Shown here in pieces: positions 9,701 to 18,072 of a stretch of DNA of 64,000 nucleotides (positions are counted from its first letter, which is position 1; each line of letters opens with the position of its first letter). The notes under the pieces are model-generated. The model was not told where the DNA came from. It ran no database searches and saw only the letters and a program-made list of their open reading frames with translations. The stretch is from an uncultured Allomuricauda sp. (lineage in GTDB: Bacteria; Bacteroidota; Bacteroidia; Flavobacteriales; Flavobacteriaceae), in the NCBI RefSeq assembly GCF_947258355.1, contig NZ_CAMYIC010000063.1:62001-126000 (forward strand), given 5' to 3'. The translations under genes were made by a program, and so were the position numbers.

Positions 9701-11741
9701 ACCGAACACCCCACAAAAATTCAATCGTATTGATGACCTTGAAGAAAAAATTGGTCCGTTGGAAAGCATACTCTTAAACAAAGATGCTTACTTGAATTTT
9801 GCCAGTGGCGATGGAGCTTGTTTGGGCTGTTCCGAAAAATCAGTAGTACATATTTTCACGGCCACGGTAGAATCCCTTATGCAACCTCGCATAGAAAAAC
9901 ACATGGCCTATCTGGAAGAATTGACCGATAAACTGGAAAAACACATCCAGACCAAGTTGATGAATCGTGTGAATTTGGCAGATTCAGATGCCATGTCCAA
10001 AATAGTTTCTGAAATGAAAAATTCAGATTTGACTATGTCGGAGATTACACGAAGGTTGGAGTCCGAAAAAGAAGGTGAACCCATTGACCAGGAATGGTTA
10101 CGGAATGTGACCCAATTACTCGCTCAACTGAACAAGTTAAAATGGAAATATACCAACGGAACTACCGGAAAAGGCAGGTCCAATATGGGTATCCTCAATT
10201 CAACCGGTTGTTCCTCTGTATGGGGAAGTACTTGGCCTTTCAACCCCTATCCATTCCCATGGGCCAACCACTTGTTCCAAGACTCACCATCCATGGCGAT
10301 GGGTGTTTTTGAAGGACATATGGCCAAAATGGCCGATGGTTTCAAAGCCATCCGTAAAGCGGAATTGGAACTTGAGGGTAAATACAATGCAGAAGAACAT
10401 GATGACTTCTTCACCTATTTCACATGGAAACAATTTACAGATGAAGAATGGTTACTCTGCCCTCCTGTGGTAACCCTGGGCGGTGATGGCGCCATGTACG
10501 ATATTGGTTTCCAAAACCTCTCTCGTATGATGGCTTCGGGCAAACCGATTAAAGTAATCGTACTCGATACACAGGTATATTCCAATACAGGTGGACAAGC
10601 TTGTACTTCTGGATTTATCGGTCAAGTTTCCGATATGGCCCAATATGGTAAAGTTTGGAAAGGTAAAAGTGAGCCTCGAAAAGAGATTGGTCTCATTGCC
10701 ATGGCACATAGAAACACTTATGTGATGCAAGCCACTTTGGCCAACACAAGTCAAATGATAGAAGGATTTATCGATGGCTTAATGACCAAGCGACCAGCAA
10801 TCTTTAACCTGTACACTACCTGCCAACCCGAACATGGTGTGGGAGACGATAAAGGTGCCCACCAAGCGAAATTGGCTGTGGAATCCAGGGCATACCCCCT
10901 ATTCAAATACAATCCAGATCATGGCATAAAAGCACGGGAAGCATTTGATTTGGCAGGCAACCCTGCCATGGATCAAATCTGGCCTACCTACGATTTAAAA
11001 TATCTCGAATATGGTCAGGAACGCACCATGCAATTACCAATGACATTTGCGGATTTTGCATTGACCGAGGCACGATTCAGGAAACATTTCAGAAAAGTAC
11101 CGCGTAGTGCTTGGAACGAGAACATGATGCCATTGGCAGAGTTTTTAGAACTGGAAGAAAGCGCACGTGAAGGTAAGTTCCCTTATATCTGGGCTGTCGA
11201 CAGAAATCAGAAACTTAATCGAGTGTTGGTTGCAAAACCCATTGTAGAGTCTTGTGAAGAACGTCGGGATTTCTGGCTGATGCTACGCGATATTGCCGGA
11301 GTGGAAACCGAAAAACCACAGGAAGAAAATCTCGAAGAAAAAATAAGAAACGAGGTTGTTGGAAATATTGCCCAGGGACTTATGCAACTTGCTGGTGGAA
11401 ATGGCGATGGAAACGGTCTGTTGAAAATGGCATTGGAAAAACCAGTGGAGACCAATGGACTTGCAGTAGAAGAACCATCATCAAATGGGGAATATATGGC
11501 CCCTTGGTTGGAAACCGATGAATGCAGTTCCTGTGATGAGTGCATCAAACTCAATCCCAACATCTTTGCTTATAACGAAGACAACAAGGCGTATATAAAA
11601 AATCCTAAAGCAGGACCTTATGAAGACTTGGTGAAAGCAGCGGAAAAATGTACTGCTGGAGTGATTCACCCAGGTTTACCTGCTGAAAAATCAGGAAAGG
11701 ATATTGAAAAATGGATAAGCCGAGGTGAAAAGTATAATTAA
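6771..11741 (+). CDS. Pyruvate:ferredoxin (2-oxoacid) oxidoreductase, long fused form
   Basis: Single-chain NifJ-like enzyme converting pyruvate and CoA to acetyl-CoA, CO2 and reduced ferredoxin. It has 1656 residues from the ATG at 6771, against about 1200 in classical NifJ. In order: alpha domain (GAFPITPSTQMGEYWADA), domain II (YLILGQGSLVPSAE), gamma domain (FHSIGGWGAITTGKNLA), CxxCxxC clusters near residues 805 (CTACGNCYTVCPD) and 940 (CKGCMECVAVC), cluster Cys near 1020 (CLGCSEK), and TPP domain (TLGGDGAMYDIG, DTQVYSNTGGQA). An extra C-terminal monocluster ferredoxin domain lies near 1585 (ECSSCDEC ... KCTAGVIHPG). A coiled insert sits between 1025 and 1130. RnfC starts 15 bp downstream, so reduced ferredoxin probably feeds Rnf. 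Confidence 0.95.
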   Translation: MSESILQKISRPKNVSKDKKKKKANYKYPGKPVAMDGNTAAIMCERESTDAAGAFPITPSTQMGEYWADAAAKGHLNISDKPLIFIEPEGEHAAAAVTAGLSMTGLRAANFSSGQGIAYMHESLYAAVGKRLTYVLNIGARAMTKSTLNVHAGHDDYHAIDDTGFFQMFAKKAQHVADLNIIAHRIAELALTPGIIAQDGFLTTHLIESFLLPERDLIKEYLGRPDDIIKTPTPAQRIIYGDTRRRIPELWDVDNPVMAGIVQNQDSYMQSVAAQRPFFFDHIKELADQAFKEYYELTGRNYQRVMTYRAEDADYLILGQGSLVPSAEVVVDYLRETRGIKVGVVDLVMFRPFPSDMLGEILKGKKAVTILERLDQPLAVDSPITREVRSVLNKCVENGRDEKNKAYPELTSYSISDMPSIYSGSFGMGSRDLQPEGIIGAVENMLPDGKHKKQFYLSIDFIRQIPHSPKQKAYQESIQESYPLVKELGIRGSENPNLMPKDAITVRFHSIGGWGAITTGKNLAMTLYELLGYNIKANPKYGSEKKGQPTTYYLAASSEPIRINCEYYFVDVVLSPDPNVFKHTNALAGLKKGGNFIIQSDKKTPDEVWAEIPERYQKIIIDNDIHVFYIDGFKIAREEATDPELQLRMQGIAFQGAFFAASPLMQKSGLSEEKLLKAIEDQLQHKFGSKGQRVVDDNMRVVKRGFDEVHEITNKVLGAGNKANGSVKETLPIPQMLKEIPQSESKLSDIHRFWEQTGNFYLQGMGNDNLTDPFIGLSVMPAVSSVFRNMTGIRFEHPQWVPNNCTACGNCYTVCPDTAIPGLVSEVSDVFDTIVKRVKNNHGKVEHLPKAIRKMEGHVRKLFAGSKNGATVNDYMQHAMDMTLDELGNGKELTQELDWFKEELGEFNFALTRPYYDLHEKKEENSGGLFSITINPNTCKGCMECVAVCNDDALIKIPQTEGSIAKLNKEWDFWLDLPNTPQKFNRIDDLEEKIGPLESILLNKDAYLNFASGDGACLGCSEKSVVHIFTATVESLMQPRIEKHMAYLEELTDKLEKHIQTKLMNRVNLADSDAMSKIVSEMKNSDLTMSEITRRLESEKEGEPIDQEWLRNVTQLLAQLNKLKWKYTNGTTGKGRSNMGILNSTGCSSVWGSTWPFNPYPFPWANHLFQDSPSMAMGVFEGHMAKMADGFKAIRKAELELEGKYNAEEHDDFFTYFTWKQFTDEEWLLCPPVVTLGGDGAMYDIGFQNLSRMMASGKPIKVIVLDTQVYSNTGGQACTSGFIGQVSDMAQYGKVWKGKSEPRKEIGLIAMAHRNTYVMQATLANTSQMIEGFIDGLMTKRPAIFNLYTTCQPEHGVGDDKGAHQAKLAVESRAYPLFKYNPDHGIKAREAFDLAGNPAMDQIWPTYDLKYLEYGQERTMQLPMTFADFALTEARFRKHFRKVPRSAWNENMMPLAEFLELEESAREGKFPYIWAVDRNQKLNRVLVAKPIVESCEERRDFWLMLRDIAGVETEKPQEENLEEKIRNEVVGNIAQGLMQLAGGNGDGNGLLKMALEKPVETNGLAVEEPSSNGEYMAPWLETDECSSCDECIKLNPNIFAYNEDNKAYIKNPKAGPYEDLVKAAEKCTAGVIHPGLPAEKSGKDIEKWISRGEKYN

Positions 11742-11756
11742 TGTTCAAATAGCATA

Positions 11757-13115
11757 ATGACGCTTTTCAATCTCCATAAAAACACATTTAAACACGGTAT
11801 TCACCCTCCGGAAAGTAAGGATGAAACAAGTGGCATGCCCATTAGGCAATTCCCGTTTGCTCCAGTCATAATTTTACCGATGGCACAACACATAGGAGCG
11901 CCATCAGAAATTGTGGTACGGGAAGGTCAGGAAGTGCAACGGGGCCAATTATTGGCCAAGGCCAATGGCTATGTATCCGTGCCCATGCACGCCCCGATTT
12001 CAGGAAAAGTTCGAAAAATTGCCAATGTACCCACCATTTCGGGAAAAATGTCCTTAGGTATTTATCTGGAAGCCTTCCCTTTTTCTACACAAGAGGTACT
12101 CGAGGGAACTCCTATAGACCCGGATACAGCCACCTCGGAAGAAATTTTACAAGGAATTCAAGATGCCGGTATTGTGGGATTGGGGGGCGCCGCGTTCCCC
12201 ACGCATGTAAAGTTGAAAATTCCAGAAGGTAAAACATGTGAAACCCTGATTATTAATGGAGTGGAATGTGAGCCCTATTTAACCACGGACCATCGGGTAA
12301 TGTTGGAACAGGAGAGCGACATTTTTACCGGAATCAAATACTTGTTGAAGGCTACAGGAGCAAAAAAAGCCATCATTGGCATTGAAGCCAACAAACAAGA
12401 TGCTGCCGATCACTTGTCGAAACATATTCCCAAGGAATTACCAGTTTCTGTGCAAGTGCTTCCCGTTAAATATCCGCAGGGAGCTGAGAAAATGCTGATC
12501 ACTTCAATTCTGGGCAAAGAAATACCTTCGGGAAAACTTCCTATTGAAGCTGGTGCAGTCGTGGTCAACGTTGCCACAACGGCCGAAATTGGCAGATTAC
12601 TACCTCATGGTCGCGGAATCCAAGAACGGGTAATCACCATTACGGGGCCAGGAGTTAAAAAGAAAGGAAATTATCTCATTCCAGTTGGTACGCCTCTGCG
12701 CTATGTTTTGGAACAAGTAGGGGTTGATGAAGACATCAGTGAAGTATACATGGGAGGCCCAATGATGGGGATGGCCGTTTCCAATCTGGATATCTCCATT
12801 GTGAAAGGTACCTCGGGTATTTTGGTATTTACAAAAAAGGATGTGAATCGGTCAACAACGATATATCCCTGTATCAAATGTGGTGCCTGTGTTGATGCAT
12901 GTCCCATTATGTTGAACCCTTCAAAACTAGGGATTCTAGCAAAATTTGAAGCCTATGATGAAATGGCCTCGGACTTTAATCTGATGGATTGTTTTGAATG
13001 TGGGTCATGCACCTATGTATGTCCTTCCCATATTCCCTTGGTCCAATATTTTAGATCGGCAAAACGAATAGTTCGCAAGCGGGAAGCAGATAAAAAAGAG
13101 AAAGCCCATGCTTAG
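11757..13115 (+). CDS. rnfC: Rnf complex subunit C (NADH-binding, 2x[4Fe-4S])
   Basis: 452 residues. The N-terminal lipoyl-like/barrel-sandwich domain is followed by the NADH/FMN-binding Rossmann domain (GLGGAAFPTHVKL, INGVECEPYLTTDHR). A SLBB-type region and two ferredoxin-like clusters follow (CIKCGACVDACP and CFECGSCTYVCP). It is the peripheral cytoplasmic subunit that passes electrons between NAD(H) and the Fe-S chain. It is the first gene of a tightly packed run whose stop overlaps rnfD by 8 bp. Length is typical of shorter Bacteroidota and Clostridia RnfC. Confidence 0.95.
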   Translation: MTLFNLHKNTFKHGIHPPESKDETSGMPIRQFPFAPVIILPMAQHIGAPSEIVVREGQEVQRGQLLAKANGYVSVPMHAPISGKVRKIANVPTISGKMSLGIYLEAFPFSTQEVLEGTPIDPDTATSEEILQGIQDAGIVGLGGAAFPTHVKLKIPEGKTCETLIINGVECEPYLTTDHRVMLEQESDIFTGIKYLLKATGAKKAIIGIEANKQDAADHLSKHIPKELPVSVQVLPVKYPQGAEKMLITSILGKEIPSGKLPIEAGAVVVNVATTAEIGRLLPHGRGIQERVITITGPGVKKKGNYLIPVGTPLRYVLEQVGVDEDISEVYMGGPMMGMAVSNLDISIVKGTSGILVFTKKDVNRSTTIYPCIKCGACVDACPIMLNPSKLGILAKFEAYDEMASDFNLMDCFECGSCTYVCPSHIPLVQYFRSAKRIVRKREADKKEKAHA

Positions 13116-14127
13116 AAAAACCCTAAATATTAGCACATCGCCTCATATTACCAAAGGAAGAGGTACCAATGAAATCATGAAAAATGTGGTTTGGGCATTG
13201 CTGCCCGTTGTGGGTTTCTCTATCTATTCCTTTGGGTTGAACTCTTTACTGGTTATTGCTACCGCAACGTTTGCCAGCGTATTGACCGAGCATGTACTTT
13301 GTAAACTTTCCAAAAAACAAACCACGGTCGGTGATTATTCAGCAGTGATCACTGGTTTGTTATTGGGACTTACATTGCCCCCTAGTTTTCCATTATGGAT
13401 GGCTTTTATAGGTGGAATCATTGGAATCGCCCTTGGTAAATACATTTTTGGGGGATTGGGATATAATGTATTCAATCCGGCACTCGTGGCCAGGGCTGTT
13501 TTGCAAGCAGCCTTTCCAGTGGCCATTACCACTTGGCACCCTGCTTTTCTGACCGATCGTTTTTCCTCCATAGCTAGTTCGGTATTTACATTGCCTTTTA
13601 TGGAGCCAGAATTTGATGTTATCTCTGGGGCAACACCGCTTGCCGCTTTCAAGTTCGATGGGGTAACTACATCCACTGCTGAGTTGGCCTTTGGACAAAT
13701 CAGTGGTTCCGCGGGTGAGACCTCAGCGGTGATCATCATAATAGGAGGTCTTTACTTGATTGCACGCAATATGATGAATTGGAGAATACCAGTGGCCGTA
13801 TTATTAAGTGCATTTGTATTGAGTGGTGCACTTTATTTAATCAATAGTGAAGTGTATCCATCACCCTGGTTTATGTTGTTTTCTGGTGGCTTAATGCTTG
13901 GGGCCGTGTTTATGGCCACAGATATGGTCTCCTCCCCTATTACACCAATCGGTTTATGGGTTTATGGTGCAATCATTGGCATTTTGACCATTGTAATACG
14001 AGTGTGGGGTGGTTTATCCGAAGGAGTCATGTATTCCATACTCTTGGCCAATGCCATTTCTCCACATATTGATTCGGTCATCAAAAACAGAGTGTACGGA
14101 ACCAAAAGAAAAATAAAAGCCGCATGA
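13108..14127 (+). CDS. rnfD: Rnf complex subunit D (membrane flavoprotein)
   Basis: 339 residues with about nine to ten hydrophobic segments. The covalent-FMN motif ISGATPLAA, around residue 173, is the RnfD/NqrB flavinylation signature with Thr as attachment residue. The flanking segments FNPALVARAVL and FMATDMVSSPITP are conserved in the family. It forms the membrane core that couples electron flow to Na+ or H+ translocation. It overlaps rnfC by 8 bp and rnfG by the ATGA tetranucleotide, so translational coupling is likely. Ion specificity cannot be read from sequence by eye. Confidence 0.95.
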   Translation: MLRKTLNISTSPHITKGRGTNEIMKNVVWALLPVVGFSIYSFGLNSLLVIATATFASVLTEHVLCKLSKKQTTVGDYSAVITGLLLGLTLPPSFPLWMAFIGGIIGIALGKYIFGGLGYNVFNPALVARAVLQAAFPVAITTWHPAFLTDRFSSIASSVFTLPFMEPEFDVISGATPLAAFKFDGVTTSTAELAFGQISGSAGETSAVIIIIGGLYLIARNMMNWRIPVAVLLSAFVLSGALYLINSEVYPSPWFMLFSGGLMLGAVFMATDMVSSPITPIGLWVYGAIIGILTIVIRVWGGLSEGVMYSILLANAISPHIDSVIKNRVYGTKRKIKAA

Positions 14128-14825
14128 GTGATTCATCCAACATAGCAATGCAAAATCCCGCGAACAGCAAAAAAATGCTAGTTGCCATGGTAGGCATCGG
14201 TATCATTAGTGCTTTTCTTATTGTGTTGACCTATGAATTGACCCTACCTCGTGTTCAGCGACTAAAGGCCGAAGCATTGGAAAAAGCAATTTTTGAAGTA
14301 CTTCCGGGAACGGTTAGTACACAAACATTTGGCGTGAATACGGACGGAACATTGTTCAAAATCGAAGATGAGAACAAACCCGAATCAACTGTTTATGCCG
14401 GATATGACAAGGATGAAAAGCTGGTAGGCTATGCAGTTGAAGCTGCTGGTCAGGGTTATGCGGATATCATCAGAATTATTTATGGGTATGACCCTGATGA
14501 GCAAATTCTAATCGGGTTTCAGGTATTGGAAAGTAAGGAAACCCCGGGACTTGGAGATAAAATTGAAAAGGAAGAAGCGTTTCTCAACAATTTTAAAGAT
14601 CTGGATGTCAGCGTTTCCGCGGATGGACAGTTAAAGAACAAGGTAATTACCGTGAAACAAGGTGAGAAGCAAAATGCTTGGGAAATTGATGGCATCACAG
14701 GAGCTACGATTTCTTCGCGTGCCATAGGAGATATTATTGGTACAAGTACCATGGAGGTTGTTCCTATTCTCCATGAAGATTATAAAAAGGGCCAAAATAA
14801 AATGAACAGCAATGAGCAACGATAA
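14124..14825 (+). CDS. rnfG: Rnf complex subunit G (covalent-FMN subunit)
   Basis: 233 residues: one N-terminal membrane anchor (around residues 18-37) and a periplasmic FMN domain. The flavinylation motif DGITGATISSRA near residue 190 gives the Thr for FMN attachment; ESKETPGLGDKI is the conserved upstream loop. Attachment normally needs the transferase ApbE, which is not in this window. It overlaps rnfD (ATGA) and rnfE (14 bp). The first 18 residues are polar and longer than in many homologues, but no better start is apparent. Confidence 0.93.
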   Translation: MSDSSNIAMQNPANSKKMLVAMVGIGIISAFLIVLTYELTLPRVQRLKAEALEKAIFEVLPGTVSTQTFGVNTDGTLFKIEDENKPESTVYAGYDKDEKLVGYAVEAAGQGYADIIRIIYGYDPDEQILIGFQVLESKETPGLGDKIEKEEAFLNNFKDLDVSVSADGQLKNKVITVKQGEKQNAWEIDGITGATISSRAIGDIIGTSTMEVVPILHEDYKKGQNKMNSNEQR

Positions 14826-15444
14826 TTCCACAACAAAGGAAAAGGTCACCTCAACCGATGAGTTTATCAAAGGTTTGTGGCGAGATAATCCAGTATTTGT
14901 GCAAGTGTTGGGCATGTGTCCAGTGCTTGCTGTTTCCAATACTGCGGAAAATGCTCTTGCCATGGGATTGGCCACTGCTTTTGTGTTATTGATGTCGAAT
15001 ATTTTGGTCTCGCTTTTACGAAATTTTGTACCCAAACAAGTGCGCATTGCCTCCTATATTCTCATCATCGCCACATTTGTTACGGTAACCGATTATGCCA
15101 TTCAGGCCATTAGCGTTGAGCTTCACAAAAGCTTAGGCGCCTTTATCTCACTTATCGTGGTAAACTGCCTGATTTTGAGTCGGGCTGAAGCCTTTGCATC
15201 AAAAAATACCATAGGACGATCTATCCTTGATGCCTTGGGAATGGGCTTTGGGTTTACGCTTGCCCTATTTTGCTTGGGAGCTGTAAGGGAAATACTTGGG
15301 AACGGTTCAATTTTTAATGTGCCGCTTTTTTCTGAAGGTTATCAAAGCTGGATTGTAATGATATTGCCTGCCGGTGGATTTTTCACCTTGGCCCTTTGGT
15401 TACTTATAATTAATGCCATACAAACAAGAAAAGTAAAATCATGA
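14812..15444 (+). CDS. rnfE: Rnf complex subunit E (membrane)
   Basis: 210 residues, six predicted membrane segments. The family segments GLWRDNPVFVQVLGMCPVLA and VVNCLILSRAEAFAS contain the Cys residues that, with RnfA, hold the intramembrane [2Fe-2S] centre. It is paralogous to NqrD. Its start lies inside the end of rnfG (14-bp overlap) and its stop overlaps rnfA (ATGA). The product carries electrons across the membrane to the covalent flavins. Confidence 0.95.
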   Translation: MSNDNSTTKEKVTSTDEFIKGLWRDNPVFVQVLGMCPVLAVSNTAENALAMGLATAFVLLMSNILVSLLRNFVPKQVRIASYILIIATFVTVTDYAIQAISVELHKSLGAFISLIVVNCLILSRAEAFASKNTIGRSILDALGMGFGFTLALFCLGAVREILGNGSIFNVPLFSEGYQSWIVMILPAGGFFTLALWLLIINAIQTRKVKS

Positions 15445-16022
15445 ATACAGAATCTCTAGGTTCGATTTTTCTTAATGCCGCCTTGGTCAACAACTTTGTT
15501 TTGGCCTATTTCTTGGGTATTTGCCCATTTTTAGGGGTATCCGGAAGAATGGAAACCGCTACAAAAATGGGTGGTGCCGTAATGTTTGTAATGCTCATTA
15601 GTTCTATGAGTGCCTACGGTATTCATGCATTTCTTGTAAGTATCGATGCTCCCTTCCTTCAATTGATCAGCTATATCGTGGTAATCGCTTCCACGGTGCA
15701 ATTGGTGGAAATGTTCATCAAAAAAATTAGCCCTGCTTTGTTTAAATCATTGGGGATTTTTCTCCCATTGATCACAACAAATTGTGCCATACTTGGAGTA
15801 GCATTGTTTCAGACAAGTAAAGGATATGGATTTTTGGAAAGTGTGGTCTATTCTTTAGGTGCAGGCGCAGGATTTATGCTAGCACTGGTATTGATCGCAG
15901 GTATACGAGAACAAATGAATTTTGCAGATGTACCCAATATTTCAAAAGGAACAGCGCTGACCTTGTTCATAGCGGGAATTTTATCACTCTGCTTCATGGG
16001 GTTTGCAGGACTGGGCGCTTAA
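15441..16022 (+). CDS. rnfA: Rnf complex subunit A (membrane)
   Basis: 193 residues, six membrane segments, inverted-topology partner of RnfE and paralogue of NqrE. Key segments are NFVLAYFLGICPFLGVSG and LPLITTNCAILGVAL, which carry the conserved Cys that share the intramembrane Fe-S centre with RnfE. It is followed after 16 bp by a small Cys-rich membrane protein, an unusual neighbour for rnfA. Confidence 0.95.
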   Translation: MNTESLGSIFLNAALVNNFVLAYFLGICPFLGVSGRMETATKMGGAVMFVMLISSMSAYGIHAFLVSIDAPFLQLISYIVVIASTVQLVEMFIKKISPALFKSLGIFLPLITTNCAILGVALFQTSKGYGFLESVVYSLGAGAGFMLALVLIAGIREQMNFADVPNISKGTALTLFIAGILSLCFMGFAGLGA

Positions 16023-16038
16023 TTAAAAAATAAAAAGG

Positions 16039-16248
16039 ATGATTAAATCACTCATCATAGGAATAGGATTAACAGTAACCATAGTATTGGCATGGGCGTT
16101 TGTACAAACCCTATGGAAAAAAACATTTCGGGAGGAATACTCGGAAGATGATGTTTTGGCCGGTCGGAGAAGTTGCTCAAATTGTGGATGCACAGGCTTT
16201 TGCGAGCGAAAAGAAGTAACGAAAAAGGAAGTTGAAAAAATCCTTTAG
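16039..16248 (+). CDS. Small single-span Cys-rich membrane protein (NqrM-like?)
   Basis: 69 residues: one N-terminal membrane helix (about residues 3-24), a short acidic linker, then a Cys cluster SCSNCGCTGFCERK and a charged tail. Size and layout (one span plus a C-terminal CxxCxC...C patch) resemble NqrM, the factor needed to place iron between NqrD and NqrE. Since RnfE/RnfA are homologues of NqrD/NqrE and this gene lies directly after rnfA, a maturation role for the RnfA/E iron-sulfur centre is a reasonable inference. I cannot show sequence homology to NqrM by eye. Alternatives are a FeoB-associated-type Cys-rich protein or an unrelated metal-binding peptide. Confidence 0.8.
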   Translation: MIKSLIIGIGLTVTIVLAWAFVQTLWKKTFREEYSEDDVLAGRRSCSNCGCTGFCERKEVTKKEVEKIL

Positions 16249-16294
16249 AGAAGAGAATCAATTAAAAAAAATTAACACATACAATTTTAAGAAC

Positions 16295-17152
16295 ATGGCA
16301 CATTTATCTGATTTTGATACCGAAAAACGGTATAAGGCGGTCGTAAAAAACACAGAGCGGTTAACGCCACCCGACACCGATGAAGTGCGTGAAATCGTAC
16401 TTGAAGTAAAAGATTCGCAATTTGAATGCGAAGTGGACCAAAGCTTTGGCGTTTTGGTGAAATCCAATGGGGAATTTGGAAACGAGCTTCACCATAGATT
16501 ATATAGTGTGGCTGATTTGCCCAAGCATGCCAACGGAAACCCACAAATCACCATGTTGGTGAAACGCTGCTCCTATGTTGATGAGTTCAGCGGTGAAGAA
16601 TATGACGGCATCTCCTCAAATTATTTATGCGATAGAAAAAAGGGAGACGAAATTACGGTCACAGGTCCTTTTCAGTTGCCCTTTAGAGTTCCCGAAGACA
16701 AGACTGCCAACCTTATACTTATTGGGATGGGAACCGGTATTGCACCCTTCAGGGCTTTTATCAAACATATTTATAAAAATGTAAAAGATTGGAAAGGAAA
16801 AATCCGGTTGTTCTATGGTGCGCGAAGCGGTTTGGAACTACTGTACATGAACGATAAGGATGGGGATCTTACCAATTATTACGATGAGGAAACATTCGAA
16901 GCTTTTCATGCATTGAGTCCAAGACCCTATTGGGCAGACCCCATTGAATTGGATAAAGCACTTGAAGGACAGACCGAAGAACTAAAAGAATTGCTTTCCA
17001 TGTCCAATACGTACATCTACGTTGCCGGATATGAAAATATCCTAGATAAGCTCAACAAGGCATTTTCCAAAATCTTAGGTTCGGAAGAGGCATGGCGACT
17101 CCGAAAAGCTGAATTGATTGCGGGCAGAAAATGGGCCGAAATCATTTTTTAA
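16295..17152 (+). CDS. Plant-type ferredoxin-NADP+ reductase-like flavoprotein
   Basis: About 285 residues from the ATG at 16295 (an upstream in-frame start at 16232 would overlap the previous gene and adds a lysine-rich stretch unlike the family). The FAD-binding motif RLYSVAD, the NAD(P) loop GMGTGIAPFRAF, YGARSGLELLY and IYVAGYENI mark the FNR superfamily. The C-terminus (WRLRKAELIAGRKWAEIIF) resembles plastidic-type FNR tails. The insertion between rnfA and rnfB is not canonical and suggests exchange of electrons between ferredoxin and NADP(H) alongside Rnf. Cofactor preference for NADPH is inferred, not shown. Confidence 0.88.
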   Translation: MAHLSDFDTEKRYKAVVKNTERLTPPDTDEVREIVLEVKDSQFECEVDQSFGVLVKSNGEFGNELHHRLYSVADLPKHANGNPQITMLVKRCSYVDEFSGEEYDGISSNYLCDRKKGDEITVTGPFQLPFRVPEDKTANLILIGMGTGIAPFRAFIKHIYKNVKDWKGKIRLFYGARSGLELLYMNDKDGDLTNYYDEETFEAFHALSPRPYWADPIELDKALEGQTEELKELLSMSNTYIYVAGYENILDKLNKAFSKILGSEEAWRLRKAELIAGRKWAEIIF

Positions 17153-17205
17153 GCTTGCTCGAAACAAAAAGGAAAATCATTTTTCTAATTAATTGGTGAA
17201 TTAAT

Positions 17206-18072
17206 ATGTCTATCGTTATTGCAGTGGCCGCGCTTGGAGGGTTAACCTTACTTCTTGCAATTATGCTGATTGTTGCGAACAAAAAGCTCTTTGTATATGA
17301 AGACCCGCGTATAGATAAGGTAGAGGACATGTTGCCCCATGCCAATTGCGGTGCTTGTGGTTTTCCCGGTTGTAGACCCTTCGCAGAGGCTTTGGTTCAC
17401 GGACGTGCCTTACCCGGAAAATGTACGGTAAGTACAGATGAAGGTAGACAAGCTATTGCTAATTTTCTTGGGGTAGATATGGGTGCGGAGGAAAAAAAGG
17501 TCGCTCGTCTTGCTTGTGCCGGTGGGACGAATGTGGCCATAAACCGTGCCCAATATGTGGGTGTTGAGAGTTGTCAAGCCGCGGCTTTGGTATCCGGCGG
17601 CGGCAAAGGTTGTTTTTGGGGATGTTTAGGACATGGCGATTGTGAGGTTGTATGCGATTTTGATGCCATTACCATGAACGAACATGGCTTGCCTATTGTA
17701 GATCAAGATAAATGTACTGCATGTGGCGACTGTGTGGAAGCTTGCCCCAAAGATTTATTTTCCTTGCAACCTATTAGTCATCATCTGTGGGTAGCTTGTA
17801 AAAATCTAGAACACGGCGAACCTGTTTTAGAAGATTGCCAAGTGGGCTGTACGGCTTGCGGTAAATGTGCCATGGATGCCCCCGGTGATTTGATTACCAT
17901 GAAAAATAATTTGCCCGTTATTAATTACGCTGAAAACCATAACACACAAGTGCCTATTCAGCGATGCCCTACCGGTGCGATTGTTTGGTTTAATGATGAT
18001 GGGTTACCGATCAAAGGAAAGGAAAGCAAAAAAATCATTCGTAAAGGAAGTAGATCCATGGGAAGTTCATAA
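17206..18072 (+). CDS. rnfB: Rnf complex subunit B (polyferredoxin)
   Basis: 288 residues. An N-terminal membrane helix is followed by the four-Cys domain (HANCGACGFPGCRPFAEAL) and then ferredoxin clusters CTACGDCVEACPKD and CTACGKCAMDAPGD ... RCPTG. The last cluster uses unusual spacing. RnfB takes electrons from soluble ferredoxin into the complex. Its position last in the operon, separated from rnfA by two extra genes, differs from the rnfCDGEAB and rnfBCDGEA orders. It is closed by a terminator at 18267. Confidence 0.93.
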   Translation: MSIVIAVAALGGLTLLLAIMLIVANKKLFVYEDPRIDKVEDMLPHANCGACGFPGCRPFAEALVHGRALPGKCTVSTDEGRQAIANFLGVDMGAEEKKVARLACAGGTNVAINRAQYVGVESCQAAALVSGGGKGCFWGCLGHGDCEVVCDFDAITMNEHGLPIVDQDKCTACGDCVEACPKDLFSLQPISHHLWVACKNLEHGEPVLEDCQVGCTACGKCAMDAPGDLITMKNNLPVINYAENHNTQVPIQRCPTGAIVWFNDDGLPIKGKESKKIIRKGSRSMGSS

